DNA of 64,000 nt from Sedimentimonas flavescens (GCF_019264375.1 NZ_JAHVAI010000009.1:1-64000); one strand, 5' to 3'; numbered from the stretch's first letter, positions 8,338 to 17,573 are shown. Translations and numbers: made by a program. The notes: generated from the sequence alone by a model not told the origin.

Positions 8338-9479
8338 AACTGACGGGCAAGTGGATCGAGGCGGGGCATCTGCAACAGGTGCTGGCCATGCTGGAGGCGG
8401 GCGGCCATCAGGCGCTGCTGGTGGGCGGTTGCGTGCGCAACGCGCTGATCGGCGCCGCCGTGACCGATATGGATATCGCCACCGACGCTGTGCCACAGCG
8501 GGTGATCGAACTGGCCCAAGCCGCCGGGCTCAAATCGGTGCCCACGGGGATCGACCACGGCACTGTCACGGTCGTTGCCGCGCATGAACCGCATGAGATC
8601 ACCACCTTCCGACGCGATGTCGAAACCCATGGCCGCCACGCCACGGTGGAGTTCTCGACCCGGATTGAGGAAGACGCCGCGCGGCGCGATTTTACCATGA
8701 ACGCGCTTTATGCGCGCGCCGATGGCACGGTGCTTGATCCGCTCGGGCAGGGGCTGGCTGATCTGGCCGCGCGGCATCTGCGTTTCGTCGGCGATCCCGA
8801 TCAGCGCATCCGCGAGGATTACCTGCGCATCCTGCGCTTCTTCCGTTTCACCGCCTGGTATGGCGACCCCGCACTCGGCATCGACCCCGAGGGGCTGGCG
8901 GCCTGCGCCGAACACGCGCTTGGCCTTGATGGCCTCTCGCGCGAGCGGGTGGGGCATGAGATGCGCAGGCTGTTGGCCGCGCCCGATCCTGCGCCCGCAC
9001 TGGCCGCGATGCAGGCGACCGGGGTTCTCGCCCATGTGCTGCCCGGCGCCGATAGCCGCGTGATCGCGCCGCTCGTGCATCTTGAGGCGGGCACCGCGCC
9101 TGCCTTCCTGCGCCGCCTTGTCGCGCTTGGTGGCGAAGATCCGGCCGAGCGGCTGCGCCTGTCCAAGGCCGAGCTGCGCGGGCTTGAGCAGATTCGCGCC
9201 GCACTGCAAAGCGATGCGCCGCCCGCCGCCCTTGGCTATCGCTTTGGCGCAGATCCAGCCGCTGATGCAATGCTGATCCGCGCGGCCTCGCTTAGCCAGC
9301 CGCTGGCGGATGATTGGCGCGCGCCGATCCTGCGCGGCGCGGCGCAGGTTTTCCCCGTCACCGCCTCCGATCTGATGCCCGGCCTTCAGGGACCGGCCCT
9401 TGGCGCGCGGCTGCGCGCGCTTGAGACCCGCTGGATCGCCGAGGATTTCCAACCGACCCGCGACGATCTGCTCAGCTAG
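8334..9479 (+). CDS. cca: CCA-adding / poly(A) polymerase family tRNA nucleotidyltransferase
   Basis: This is a class II nucleotidyltransferase of 381 residues. The head domain has LLVGGCVRN at about residues 28-36 and the catalytic pair Asp45/Asp47 in TDMDIATD. The basic RRDFTMNALY motif and the RRDFTxNAL/RIREDYLRILRFFRF segments of the neck follow. It adds or repairs the 3' CCA end of tRNAs. Start and upstream stop overlap as ATGA, indicating coupling to the NUDIX gene. A poly(A) polymerase role (pcnB) cannot be excluded by motif alone, but this is the only such gene here and the short length fits CCA addition. Confidence 0.9.
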   Translation: MKLTGKWIEAGHLQQVLAMLEAGGHQALLVGGCVRNALIGAAVTDMDIATDAVPQRVIELAQAAGLKSVPTGIDHGTVTVVAAHEPHEITTFRRDVETHGRHATVEFSTRIEEDAARRDFTMNALYARADGTVLDPLGQGLADLAARHLRFVGDPDQRIREDYLRILRFFRFTAWYGDPALGIDPEGLAACAEHALGLDGLSRERVGHEMRRLLAAPDPAPALAAMQATGVLAHVLPGADSRVIAPLVHLEAGTAPAFLRRLVALGGEDPAERLRLSKAELRGLEQIRAALQSDAPPAALGYRFGADPAADAMLIRAASLSQPLADDWRAPILRGAAQVFPVTASDLMPGLQGPALGARLRALETRWIAEDFQPTRDDLLS

Positions 9480-9537
9480 GCCGCTCTTTCCCTTTGGTGC
9501 CCCAGACATATATCCTGCGGGTGAAAGTGAGAATGTG

Positions 9538-11370
9538 ATGATCGACGCCTTCCGCCCCGCCGAGGGGCCGCCGCCGCAACGTTTGGGCGCCTTTTTCCGC
9601 TGGAGCCTGACCGGGGCCTGGCCCGCCCTGATTGTTGCGGGAACCATGTCGGCGTTTGCGGGCTCGATGGAGGTGGTTTCGGCCTGGTTGTTGGGCCGGG
9701 TGGTCGATACCGCCACCTCCGCCGACCCCGCCACGGTCTTTGCCGAGCACTGGACGCTGCTGGTCGGCTTCGTAATCTTCTACCTCGTGCTGCGGCCCGT
9801 GGCTTTCGGGCTGTCGTCCTCGACCTCGAACCTGCTCATCAACCCCAATGTGATGCCGCTGGTGCTGTCGCGGCTGCACCGCTGGACGATGGGCCAGTCG
9901 GTCACCTTCTTCGACAATGATTTCGCGGGGCGCATCGCGCAAAAGCAGATGCAGACCGCGCGGGCGGTGACCGATGTGGCCTCGGAGATGGTCAACACGG
10001 TGATGTTCGCGCTGGCCTCGGTTATCGGTTCGATCGCGCTTCTCATGGGGATCGACAAATGGGGCGCGCTGGCGCTGGCGGTCTGGATGGTGCTTTACTT
10101 CCTGCTGATCCGAGCCTTCCTGCCGCGCGTCCGCGCCCGCTCGAAAGAGCGTGCCTCGGCCCGCGCCATGGTAACGGGGCAGGTGGTCGACACGATCACC
10201 AATATCAAGACGGTCAAGCTCTTCGCCCATTCCGATCACGAAGACCGTGCGGCCCTTGGCGCGATGGAGAAATTCCGCCTGAAGGCGCGCGAGTTCGGCG
10301 TGATCCAGACCTGGTATCGCACGACGCAGATGGCGTTTTCCGGGCTTCTGCCAGTGATTCTGGTGGGGACGGCGATCCTGATGTGGCAGCGCGGGCAGGC
10401 TTCGGTCGGGGATATCGCGGCGGCGGGTGCGGTGTCGATCCGTATTGCGCAGATGTCGGGGTGGGTCTCGCAGGCGCTGATGGGCATGTGGGGCAATATC
10501 GGCGAGGTCGAGGACGGCATGCGCACCCTTACCCCCGCCCATACGCTGAGCGACGCGCCCGATGCGCGCGTGATCACCGCCTCGCGCGGCGAGATCGCCT
10601 TTGACCATGTCAGCTTCGCCTATGGGCGGCGCACCGGCGGGGTCGAGGATATCGCGCTGACCATCCACCCCGGAGAGCGGATCGGCATCGTCGGTGCCTC
10701 GGGTGCCGGGAAATCGACCCTCGTCGCGCTGCTCTTGCGGCTTTACGACGCCGAGAAGGGCGCGGTGCTGATCGACGGGCAGGATCTGCGCGGCCTGACG
10801 CAGGAAAGCCTGCGCCGCCAGATCGCCATGGTCACGCAGGAAACCGCGATGTTCAACCGCTCGGCGCGCGAGAATATCCTTTACGGCCGCCCCGACGCCA
10901 CCGACGCCGAGCTGATCGCCGCAGCCAAGGCCGCCGAGGCGCATGAGTTCATCGAGGGCCTCGCCGATCACACCGGCAAGCGCGGCTATGACGCGGCTTT
11001 GGGTGAGCGCGGGGTGAAGCTGTCGGGCGGGCAGCGTCAGCGGATCGCCCTTGCGCGCGCCTTCCTCAAGGATGCGCCGATTCTGGTGCTCGATGAGGCG
11101 ACGTCGGCGCTTGATAGCGAGGTCGAGGCCTCGATCCAGCAGGCGCTGTCGCGGGTGATGGCGGGCAAGACCGTGCTGGCCATCGCGCACCGGCTGTCGA
11201 CTATCGCGCAGATGGACCGGATCGTGGTGATGGATCAGGGCCGTATCGTCGAGCAGGGCAGCCATGCCGAACTGCTCGAACGCGGCGGGCTTTATGCGCG
11301 CTACTGGAACCGCCAGTCGGGTGGATTCATCGGCACGGATGAGGATGCGCAAATCGAAGCCGCGCAATAA
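9538..11370 (+). CDS. ABC exporter, fused membrane and ATP-binding domains
   Basis: This 610-residue half-transporter has a six-helix membrane domain (about residues 20-320). Its nucleotide-binding domain has Walker A GASGAGKST at about 386, the signature LSGGQRQRIALARA at about 495, Walker B ILVLDEATSALD, and the H-loop AIAHRLST. It should work as a dimer, exporting a hydrophobic or lipid-like substrate. The MsbA/multidrug class is the closest match, but the substrate is not evident. GTG 9535 immediately precedes the chosen ATG. It follows cca by 58 bases on the same strand. It lacks the peptidase domain of bacteriocin exporters. Confidence 0.9.
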   Translation: MIDAFRPAEGPPPQRLGAFFRWSLTGAWPALIVAGTMSAFAGSMEVVSAWLLGRVVDTATSADPATVFAEHWTLLVGFVIFYLVLRPVAFGLSSSTSNLLINPNVMPLVLSRLHRWTMGQSVTFFDNDFAGRIAQKQMQTARAVTDVASEMVNTVMFALASVIGSIALLMGIDKWGALALAVWMVLYFLLIRAFLPRVRARSKERASARAMVTGQVVDTITNIKTVKLFAHSDHEDRAALGAMEKFRLKAREFGVIQTWYRTTQMAFSGLLPVILVGTAILMWQRGQASVGDIAAAGAVSIRIAQMSGWVSQALMGMWGNIGEVEDGMRTLTPAHTLSDAPDARVITASRGEIAFDHVSFAYGRRTGGVEDIALTIHPGERIGIVGASGAGKSTLVALLLRLYDAEKGAVLIDGQDLRGLTQESLRRQIAMVTQETAMFNRSARENILYGRPDATDAELIAAAKAAEAHEFIEGLADHTGKRGYDAALGERGVKLSGGQRQRIALARAFLKDAPILVLDEATSALDSEVEASIQQALSRVMAGKTVLAIAHRLSTIAQMDRIVVMDQGRIVEQGSHAELLERGGLYARYWNRQSGGFIGTDEDAQIEAAQ

Positions 11371-11423
11371 GCCTTGGCGCGCGCCCCCGCCCCCTGCTAA
11401 TCGGGCGGCAAAAGGGGATTGCC

Positions 11424-12647
11424 ATGTTGCTCACCATCGAACGCCTCTCGCTGCATGCCGATGCGGTTGCCCACGGCCCCGAGGGGACCGTGCATGTCGC
11501 CATGGCCCTGCCGGGCGAGCAGGTCGAGGGTGAGGCCGAGGGCGGTCGCATCGCGCAACCCAAGATCGTCACCCCCTCGCCCGAGCGCGTGAAAGCGCCC
11601 TGTCCGCATTACCGCGCCTGCGGGGGATGCGTGCTGCAACATGCCTCGGATGCTTTCGTTGCACGCTGGAAGGCCGAGGTGGTCGAGAATGCGCTGTCGG
11701 TGCGTGGGATCGCCGCGCAGGTGGCGCGGGTCGAGACCTCGCCGCTCCATGCCCGCCGCCGCGCGACGCTGGCCGGGCGGCGTACCAAGAAGGGCACGCT
11801 GGTGGGCTTTCACGCGCGGGCCTCGGATACGCTGGTCGAGGTGCCCGAATGCCTGATCCTGCGCCCCGAACTGATGGAAAAGATCCCCGCGCTGCATGCC
11901 GCGACTGCGCTTGGCGCCTCGCGCAAGGGTGAGGTGAGCTTTGCCCTGACCCTGTCGGAGGCCGGTGTCGAGATGGCCGCGCAAGGCGGCAAGGAGATGG
12001 AGCCGGCGCTTTTCGAATCGCTCTCGGGCCTTGCGCGCGACCATGATCTGGCGCGCCTGTCGTGGAACGGCGAGACCGTGGCCGCGCGCCGCCCGGCGCT
12101 GCAAAACTTCGGCCGCGCGCGGGTCACGCCGCCCCCCGGCGCTTTCTTGCAAGCCACCGAGGAAGGCGAGGCCGCGCTGGTCGGTTTCGTGCGCGCGGCG
12201 CTGGCGGGCGCCGACCGGATCGCCGACCTGTTCGCGGGCTGCGGCACCTTTGCCCTTGCCCTTGCCGACCGCGCCGAGGTGCATGCCGTCGAGGGCGAGG
12301 CCGCGATGCTCGAGGCGCTCGATCGCGGCTGGCGCGGGGCGCAGGGCCTCAAGCGCGTGACGCATGAGGCGCGCGACCTGTTCCGCCGCCCGCTTTTACC
12401 CGATGAGCTGGACCGCTATGACGCGATCGTGATCGACCCGCCGCGCGCCGGCGCCGAGGCGCAGGTGCGTGAAATCTGTGCCTCGAAAACGCGTGAACTT
12501 GCCTATGTTTCCTGCAATCCGGTCACTTTAGCCCGCGATGCGCAGGTGCTGATCGAGGCGGGCTTTGCGCTGGCCGATCTGATCGTGGTGGACCAGTTCC
12601 GCTGGTCCTCGCATATCGAGCTTGCAGCGCGGTTCCGGCGAGGCTAG
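11424..12647 (+). CDS. TrmA/RlmD-family RNA 5-methyluridine methyltransferase
   Basis: This 407-residue enzyme has the family's iron-sulfur ligands Cys60, Cys66, Cys69 and Cys143 (CPHYRACGGC ... PEC). The SAM site is DLFAGCGTFALALA, the IDPPRAG motif follows, and the catalytic nucleophile is Cys364 in VSCNP. The family methylates uridine C5 in tRNA or 23S rRNA; which position this one modifies is not decided here. It lacks a clear TRAM domain, although a short beta-rich N-terminus is present. The ATG at 11424 has AAGGGGA upstream. It lies 53 bases after the ABC exporter. Confidence 0.88.
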   Translation: MLLTIERLSLHADAVAHGPEGTVHVAMALPGEQVEGEAEGGRIAQPKIVTPSPERVKAPCPHYRACGGCVLQHASDAFVARWKAEVVENALSVRGIAAQVARVETSPLHARRRATLAGRRTKKGTLVGFHARASDTLVEVPECLILRPELMEKIPALHAATALGASRKGEVSFALTLSEAGVEMAAQGGKEMEPALFESLSGLARDHDLARLSWNGETVAARRPALQNFGRARVTPPPGAFLQATEEGEAALVGFVRAALAGADRIADLFAGCGTFALALADRAEVHAVEGEAAMLEALDRGWRGAQGLKRVTHEARDLFRRPLLPDELDRYDAIVIDPPRAGAEAQVREICASKTRELAYVSCNPVTLARDAQVLIEAGFALADLIVVDQFRWSSHIELAARFRRG

Positions 12648-12714
12648 CAGCCTTTCGCCGCAGCCTGATTTGGGATAGGTTGTGGATAAAACGAGCAGTC
12701 ATAACAGGCAGAAA

Positions 12715-13227
12715 ATGCACCGTCGTACCGCCCTCATGGGTCTTGGCTCTCTGGGCCTTCTCGCCGCTTGCGGCGACAGCGCGCAGGTCGCGCATAAATT
12801 CCGGTCTTATTCCGGCCCGCCGATCACGCAGGTGCAGGTCCACAAGGACGCGCGCGTGATGTATCTGATCTCGGACAAGACGCTGATCAAGGAATACAAG
12901 ATCGCCCTTGGCGGCAACCCGGTCGGCAAGAAGCAGTTCGAAGGCGATGGCAAGACGCCCGAGGGGCTTTACTTCGTCAACCGGCGCAATCCGAACTCAG
13001 CCTATCACCTGTCGCTCGGGATCTCCTATCCGAACCCGCAGGATATGGCTTTCGCCGAGGCGCAGGGCAAGGAACCCGGCGGCGACATCTTCATCCACGG
13101 GCGTGCGGGCAAGGACCGGGGCCTTGGCAAGGACTGGACGGCGGGTTGCGTGGCCGTCTCCGACCCCGAGATCGAAGAGGTCTACGCCATGGTCGCCGAC
13201 GGCACGCCGGTCTTCCTCTTCCCGTAA
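12715..13227 (+). CDS. L,D-transpeptidase (YkuD) lipoprotein
   Basis: The 170-residue protein begins with a short signal peptide ending in a lipobox, LAAC with Cys19, so it is probably anchored to a membrane on the periplasmic side. The YkuD catalytic motif shows His128 (HGRAG) and Cys145 (TAGCVAV). The family forms 3-3 peptidoglycan cross-links or attaches proteins to the wall. ATG 12715 was preferred to GTG 12682 because it places the basic residues at the signal-peptide start. It ends at a strong shared terminator and faces the CAP-domain gene. A second YkuD gene lies about 700 bases downstream. Confidence 0.88.
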   Translation: MHRRTALMGLGSLGLLAACGDSAQVAHKFRSYSGPPITQVQVHKDARVMYLISDKTLIKEYKIALGGNPVGKKQFEGDGKTPEGLYFVNRRNPNSAYHLSLGISYPNPQDMAFAEAQGKEPGGDIFIHGRAGKDRGLGKDWTAGCVAVSDPEIEEVYAMVADGTPVFLFP

Positions 13228-13230
13228 ACG

Positions 13231-13255
13231 AAAAGGGCCCCGCGGGGCCCTTTTT
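13231..13255. terminator. Bidirectional intrinsic terminator
   Basis: AAAA, the palindrome GGGCCCCG/CGGGGCCC and TTTTT form a hairpin with A- and T-tracts on both sides. It lies between the convergent L,D-transpeptidase and CAP-domain genes and can serve both. Confidence 0.85.
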
Positions 13256-13764
13256 CAGTTTCCGGTGACCATCGTCCACCAGATCTTGCCTGAAGGCTCC
13301 TGATACCAGCCAAAGCCCATCTGGGTCGCTGCCGGGTTCAGGATCACGTCACGGGTATCGACAACTGCCATCCAGGCCGAGAGCGTCTCGATCTCGGTCT
13401 CGTAGGTCTCCGAGATATTCTCGCCGATCACCTGGCCGGGATAGCCCGCGCGGCGGCCACGGTCGAGCATCGAGGAGCCGTCCGAGCCCCAGTGCCAGGC
13501 GCGGTTCTGCGCGGCCATGTCCTGCGCATGGGCCTGCGCGGCGGCGTTCAGCTGCGGGTTCAGCACGACCGGGGCCGTGCCGCGCACCGCGCGCAGCGAG
13601 TTCATGGATTCCTGCACCCGCAGCGGGATGAGTCCGGCCTCTTTCGAGGTGATCTTGTAAACCTGCGGCAAGGGCTTGCCGTCGGGCCCAAGCGCGGGTT
13701 CGGTCGGTTGGCAGGCGGCCAGGGTCATGGCGCCAAGCAGCAACAGCACTTTTACAGATTTCAT
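13255..13764 (-). CDS. CAP-domain (SCP/PR-1-like) lipoprotein
   Basis: The 169-residue protein has a signal peptide with lipobox LAAC (Cys18) and one CAP domain: AQAHAQDMAAQNRAWHWG, GENISE, then the conserved NPAATQMGFGW and WWTMVTG strands. Bacterial CAP proteins are secreted or surface-bound; their biochemical role is poorly defined. It lies between two L,D-transpeptidase genes and has its own upstream region of about 170 bases, shared with the second one. A cell-envelope role is inferred from the anchor and the neighbours. Confidence 0.87.
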   Translation of the reverse strand: MKSVKVLLLLGAMTLAACQPTEPALGPDGKPLPQVYKITSKEAGLIPLRVQESMNSLRAVRGTAPVVLNPQLNAAAQAHAQDMAAQNRAWHWGSDGSSMLDRGRRAGYPGQVIGENISETYETEIETLSAWMAVVDTRDVILNPAATQMGFGWYQEPSGKIWWTMVTGN

Positions 13765-13935
13765 CGCGAACGACCCCCTGAGTTGATCGTGAGTCGCTTA
13801 CACGCTCGCATATGGGGGCGCAAACCCACAGTTTCGTGAAACGGGTATATGACAAGGGTTTGATTTGCGTCTGCGGCGTGCACGCAATAATGGTGCGTCG
13901 AATCGGCCACGACAGAGCCGGAACGGAGTTCGACC

Positions 13936-14544
13936 ATGACCAGCGTGCGCAAAACCCTCGATCGCCGGGCTTTCCTGAGCACTGCCGTTTTCGCGGGCGC
14001 AAGCCTCGCGGCGCCCGCCGGTTTCGCGCAGACGCTCGATGCGGGCGTCGTGCAGCATGAGGAAAACGACTATACCAACATGCGGCGCAATATCTCGAGC
14101 TTCCGTGCGCTTGAGTGGCAGCCCTATTTCAGCAACCTCAAGAACGGGGCGATTCTGGTCGATACCGTTTCGCGCGCGCTGCATTACTGGTCCGAGGATC
14201 AGTCGATCTATCGCCTCTACCCGACCTCGGTTCCGGTGTCCGAGGAGCTGACCCGCCGTGGCCGCACTGAGGTGATCCGCAAGGTCGAAGGCCCGACCTG
14301 GTCACCGACCCCCTCGATGAAAGAGCGCAATCCCGACTGGCCGGATTTCGTGCCCGCCGGGCCGGACAACCCGCTTGGCACCCATGCGCTTTACCTGTCG
14401 TGGCAGTATTACCGCATTCACGGCACCCATGACACGCGCAAGATCGGGCGCAAGTCGTCGAACGGCTGTATCGGCCTGTATAACGAGCACATCAAGGAGC
14501 TGTTCGGATACTCCAAGGTCGGCACGCAGGTACTGCTGATCTGA
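13936..14544 (+). CDS. L,D-transpeptidase (YkuD), exported
   Basis: This 202-residue exported enzyme starts with a twin-arginine-like leader (DRRAFLSTAV) and a hydrophobic stretch ending in a GFAQ-type signal-peptidase site near residue 32. The YkuD active site has His162 (HGTHD) and Cys178 in SSNGCIGLYNEHI. It should cross-link peptidoglycan or process the wall in the periplasm. The sequence differs strongly from the YkuD lipoprotein at 12715, so this is not a recent duplication. It ends at an intrinsic terminator and is divergent from the CAP lipoprotein. Confidence 0.9.
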   Translation: MTSVRKTLDRRAFLSTAVFAGASLAAPAGFAQTLDAGVVQHEENDYTNMRRNISSFRALEWQPYFSNLKNGAILVDTVSRALHYWSEDQSIYRLYPTSVPVSEELTRRGRTEVIRKVEGPTWSPTPSMKERNPDWPDFVPAGPDNPLGTHALYLSWQYYRIHGTHDTRKIGRKSSNGCIGLYNEHIKELFGYSKVGTQVLLI

Positions 14545-14567
14545 CCCTTGCGGGATAAGGGATAAAC

Positions 14568-14595
14568 GGGGCGCCTTGGGCGCCCCTTATCTTTT
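14568..14595 (+). terminator. Intrinsic terminator after the second L,D-transpeptidase
   Basis: An 8-bp stem (GGGGCGCC / GGCGCCCC, 14568-14575 and 14579-14586) with a three-base loop is followed by TTATCTTTT. The downstream side overlaps the end of ubiG, which converges on it. Confidence 0.75.
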
Positions 14596-15330
14596 GACGC
14601 TGGCGGTGACGTAGTTCACTGACAGGTCACGATCCGAGATCGACCAGCGCCAGGCGAGCGGGTTGAACACCATCCCCTTGCGATCGACCGGATCGAGGCC
14701 CGAGGCGCGGATCAGGCCGTAAAGTTCGTCCGGGGTGATGAATTTCGACCATTCATGCGTGCCCTTTGGTAGCCAGCGCATGATCTGCTCGGCCCCGACG
14801 ATCGCGATCATATAGCTCTTGGCATTGCGATTGAGAGTCGAGCACAGCATCAACCCGCCCGATTTCAGCAGCCCCGCGCAGGTGTTCACGAAGTCCTGCG
14901 GCACGGCGACATGCTCAATGATCTCCATCGCCAACACCACGTCGAACTGCTCCCCCGCGGCGGCCAGATCCTCGGCGGCGCAGTGGCGGTAGTCGATCTC
15001 AAGGCCGGATTGCTCGGCATGGAGGCGCGCGACGGGGATGTTGCGCTCGGCTGCGTCGGCGCCCACGACGGTGGCGCCAAGGCGCGCCATCGGCTCAGAG
15101 AGCAACCCGCCGCCGCAACCGATATCGAGGATGCGCAGCCCCTCGAAGGGGCGCGGGGCCTTCAGGTCGCGCCCGAATTGCGCGGCGATCTGGGTGGTGA
15201 TGTAATCCAGCCGGCAGGGGTTGAGCATATGCAGCGGCTTGAACTTGCCGTTCGGGTCCCACCATTCAGCGGCCATTGCCTCGAATTTCGCCACTTCGGC
15301 CGGGTCGATGCTGCTTGCAGCGCCTTGCAT
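14587..15330 (-). CDS. ubiG: Ubiquinone biosynthesis O-methyltransferase
   Basis: UbiG performs both O-methylations in ubiquinone synthesis. The 247-residue protein has the family N-terminus [19 protein letters not shown] and [11 protein letters not shown] motif [14 protein letters not shown] at about residues 67-79, and the C-terminal [13 protein letters not shown] segment. It is divergent from the proline iminopeptidase gene, and no other ubiquinone gene is adjacent. The length matches alphaproteobacterial UbiG. Confidence 0.95.
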   Translation of the reverse strand: MQGAASSIDPAEVAKFEAMAAEWWDPNGKFKPLHMLNPCRLDYITTQIAAQFGRDLKAPRPFEGLRILDIGCGGGLLSEPMARLGATVVGADAAERNIPVARLHAEQSGLEIDYRHCAAEDLAAAGEQFDVVLAMEIIEHVAVPQDFVNTCAGLLKSGGLMLCSTLNRNAKSYMIAIVGAEQIMRWLPKGTHEWSKFITPDELYGLIRASGLDPVDRKGMVFNPLAWRWSISDRDLSVNYVTASVKR

Positions 15331-15396
15331 GGATCTACCTCTTGAATTCGTCCGGCCCCCATGGCGGGGGCGCTCAACGCGTTATATAGTCTGATC

Positions 15397-16368
15397 ATGG
15401 ACAGAACCGCAGGGCAAAAGCGCACATCGGGCGCCTTTCTTTACCCGCCGATCGAGCCCTTCGATCAGCGGATGCTCGATATGGGCGATGGCCACCGCAT
15501 TTATGTTGAGCAGTCGGGCCATCCGCAGGGCCAGCCGGTGATTGTCTGCCATGGCGGTCCGGGGGGTGGATGCAGCCCGCAGATGCGGCGCTATTTCGAC
15601 CCGGCGCATTACCGCGTGATCCTGTTCGACCAGCGCGGCTGCGGCCTGTCGAAGCCCTTCGCCTCGGTCGAGGATAACACGACCTGGCATCTGGTTTCGG
15701 ATATGGAGCGGATCCGCAAGACCTTCGGGATCGACGCCTGGATGGTGTTTGGCGGCAGCTGGGGCGCGACACTGTCGCTGATCTATGCCCAGACCCATCC
15801 CGACCGGGTGCAGGCGCTGGTGTTGCGCGGGGTCTTCCTTGCGACGCGGGCCGAGCTGGAGTGGTTCTACGCCGGCGGCGCGGGCCAGTTCTTCCCCGAC
15901 CTGTGGGAGCAGTTCATCCGCCCGATCCCCGACGATGAGCGCGGCGACCTGATCGGCGCCTATCACAAGCGGCTTTTCTCGGGCGATTTCGCGGAAGAGG
16001 CGCGCTTTGGCCGCCACTGGGCGATGTGGGAAAATGCGCTCGCCTCGGTCGAATACGACGGCTTTCCCGGCGAGGCGCCCGCCGAGTACGCCCGCGCCTT
16101 CTCTCGGCTGGAGAACCATTATTTCAGCAATGCCGCCTTCCTCGAAGAGGATGGCCAGATCCTGCGTGACCGCGCCCGGATCGAGCATATCCCCGCCATC
16201 GTCGTGCAGGGCCGGATGGACATGATCTGCCCGCCGATCTCAAGCTGGCGGCTGACGCAGGGCTGGCGGCAGGCGCAGTTGCGCATGGTGCCCGCCGCGG
16301 GCCACGCGCTGAGCGAGCCGGGCATCACAGCGGCCCTCGTGCGCGCGATGGACGCGCTGCGGCCCTGA
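15397..16368 (+). CDS. pip: Proline iminopeptidase (alpha/beta hydrolase)
   Basis: The product is 323 residues, the usual length for this S33 peptidase, which releases N-terminal proline. It has the oxyanion-hole HGGPGGG from His52, the nucleophile elbow GGSWG with Ser121, and a C-terminal AAGHALSE carrying the catalytic His. ATG 15397 gives the conserved beginning MDRTAGQKR...LYPPIEPF; an earlier in-frame ATG at 15361 adds 12 unlikely residues. The ribosome site is weak. tspO follows 16 bases later and may be co-transcribed. Confidence 0.92.
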   Translation: MDRTAGQKRTSGAFLYPPIEPFDQRMLDMGDGHRIYVEQSGHPQGQPVIVCHGGPGGGCSPQMRRYFDPAHYRVILFDQRGCGLSKPFASVEDNTTWHLVSDMERIRKTFGIDAWMVFGGSWGATLSLIYAQTHPDRVQALVLRGVFLATRAELEWFYAGGAGQFFPDLWEQFIRPIPDDERGDLIGAYHKRLFSGDFAEEARFGRHWAMWENALASVEYDGFPGEAPAEYARAFSRLENHYFSNAAFLEEDGQILRDRARIEHIPAIVVQGRMDMICPPISSWRLTQGWRQAQLRMVPAAGHALSEPGITAALVRAMDALRP

Positions 16369-16384
16369 GGGAGGGGAGGCGCGC

Positions 16385-16843
16385 ATGACCTTGTCGGGTT
16401 ACTTCGCCGTGTTTCTGGCAGCCTCCTGCGCGGCGGCGGCGACCGGCATGGTGTTCAAGCCCGGCGATTGGTTCGCCGCGCTGCGCAAGCCTTCCTTCAC
16501 CCCGTCCGGCTGGGTCTTTCCCGTGGTCTGGAGCTATCTTTACGTCTCGCTCGCCTATGCGGCCGCGCGGGTCGCCGAGGCCGAGGGCAGCCAGTTTGCG
16601 CTTGCCCTTTTCGCGCTTCAGATCGCGCTCAACACGCTCTGGACGCCGGTGTTCTTCGGCGCGCGGCGCATGGCGTTTGGCATGGTTGTGATCGCGCTCT
16701 TGTGGGGGGCGGTCGCGGCGATGGGCCTGGCCTTCCTGCAGCTTGATCTGATCGCGGGCTTGCTGGTCGCGCCCTACCTGATCTGGCTGAGCCTTGCGGC
16801 CGCGCTGAACTGGCGGATCTGGCGCGACAACCGCGCGCTCTGA
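16385..16843 (+). CDS. tspO: TspO/MBR-family tryptophan-rich membrane protein
   Basis: This 152-residue inner- or outer-membrane protein has five hydrophobic segments and the family motif [19 protein letters not shown], followed by [13 protein letters not shown]. In Rhodobacter sphaeroides, TspO binds porphyrins and affects photosynthesis-gene expression; whether this organism is phototrophic is not shown here. GGAGG lies before the ATG. It follows the proline iminopeptidase by 16 bases and precedes the rimP leader. Confidence 0.92.
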   Translation: MTLSGYFAVFLAASCAAAATGMVFKPGDWFAALRKPSFTPSGWVFPVVWSYLYVSLAYAAARVAEAEGSQFALALFALQIALNTLWTPVFFGARRMAFGMVVIALLWGAVAAMGLAFLQLDLIAGLLVAPYLIWLSLAAALNWRIWRDNRAL

Positions 16844-16851
16844 AGTTCTGC

Positions 16852-16880
16852 TTGCGGAATCCCCTGTAAAAGCGTATCTG
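16852..16880 (+). promoter_or_regulatory. Candidate promoter for the rimP-nusA-infB operon
   Basis: TTGCGG (16852-16857), a 17-base spacer and TATCTG (16875-16880) lie just after tspO. A start near 16887 would put the intrinsic terminator at 16934-16958 inside the operon leader. Confidence 0.4.
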
Positions 16881-16933
16881 CACATCAACAGCGGCGTGCC
16901 GGGGTCCAAACCTGGCGCCCACCGGAGAAGTGC

Positions 16934-16958
16934 AACGGGCCGCTCTGGCCCGTTTTTT
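16934..16958 (+). terminator. Intrinsic terminator between tspO and rimP, possible leader attenuator
   Basis: AACGGGCC and GGCCCGTT (16934-16941, 16947-16954) form an 8-bp stem with a five-base loop, followed by TTTTGTTTT. It ends about 18 bases before the rimP ATG. It either terminates tspO or attenuates the rimP operon. The promoter candidate upstream of it favours at least partial attenuation. Confidence 0.8.
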
Positions 16959-16976
16959 GTTTTAAAGGATCGGAAG

Positions 16977-17570
16977 ATGACCGACCTGATCGCCAAGACC
17001 GCCATCGACCGGCGTCTGGCCGAGATTGTCACCCCCGCCATCGAGGGGTTGGGATTCGAGCTGGTGCGCATCCGCCTTCAGGGCGGACGCCATCCGCTGT
17101 TGCAGATCATGGCCGACCGCCCCGAGGGTGGCATCGACGTGGATGATTGCGCCGCGATCTCGACCGCCGTTTCGGCCGTGCTCGACGTCGAGGACCCGAT
17201 CGAGGAGAACTACACGCTTGAGGTCTCGTCGCCCGGCATCGACCGCCCGCTGACGCGCCTGAAGGATTTCGAGATGTGGGAGGGCTACGAGGCCCGGATC
17301 GAGACCTTCGAGCAGATCGACGGGCGCAAGCGCTTCAAGGGCATCCTGCGCGGCACCGAGGGCGACGAGGTGCTGATCGAGATCGATGAGCAGGGCGAGA
17401 TGGTCACCATCGGCCTGCAATTCGACTGGCTGGCGGATGCCAAGCTGATCCTGACCGACGAGCTGATCGCCGAGATGCTGCGCCAGCGCAAGGATGCGGG
17501 CATCATCGACGAGACCCAATTCGACGACATCGAAACCGAAGACACGAATTCCCCCGACGAGGAGAACTGA
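16977..17570 (+). CDS. rimP: Ribosome maturation factor RimP
   Basis: RimP assists 30S subunit maturation. The 197-residue protein has the family pattern: [21 protein letters not shown], then the VDDCAAIS segment, then [12 protein letters not shown], followed by an Sm-like C-terminal domain. A Rhodobacterales-style acidic tail follows (from about 165). ATG 16977 sits behind GGATCGGAAG. It opens the operon and nusA begins three bases after its stop, the order seen in most bacteria. Confidence 0.95.
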   Translation: MTDLIAKTAIDRRLAEIVTPAIEGLGFELVRIRLQGGRHPLLQIMADRPEGGIDVDDCAAISTAVSAVLDVEDPIEENYTLEVSSPGIDRPLTRLKDFEMWEGYEARIETFEQIDGRKRFKGILRGTEGDEVLIEIDEQGEMVTIGLQFDWLADAKLILTDELIAEMLRQRKDAGIIDETQFDDIETEDTNSPDEEN

Positions 17571-17573
17571 GAG

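Noticed and set aside
16896-16930. Possible tRNA remnant or 3' half in the rimP leader
   Set aside because: The segment resembles a T-arm superficially, but the loop lacks TTCGANNC and no acceptor or anticodon arms can be formed.
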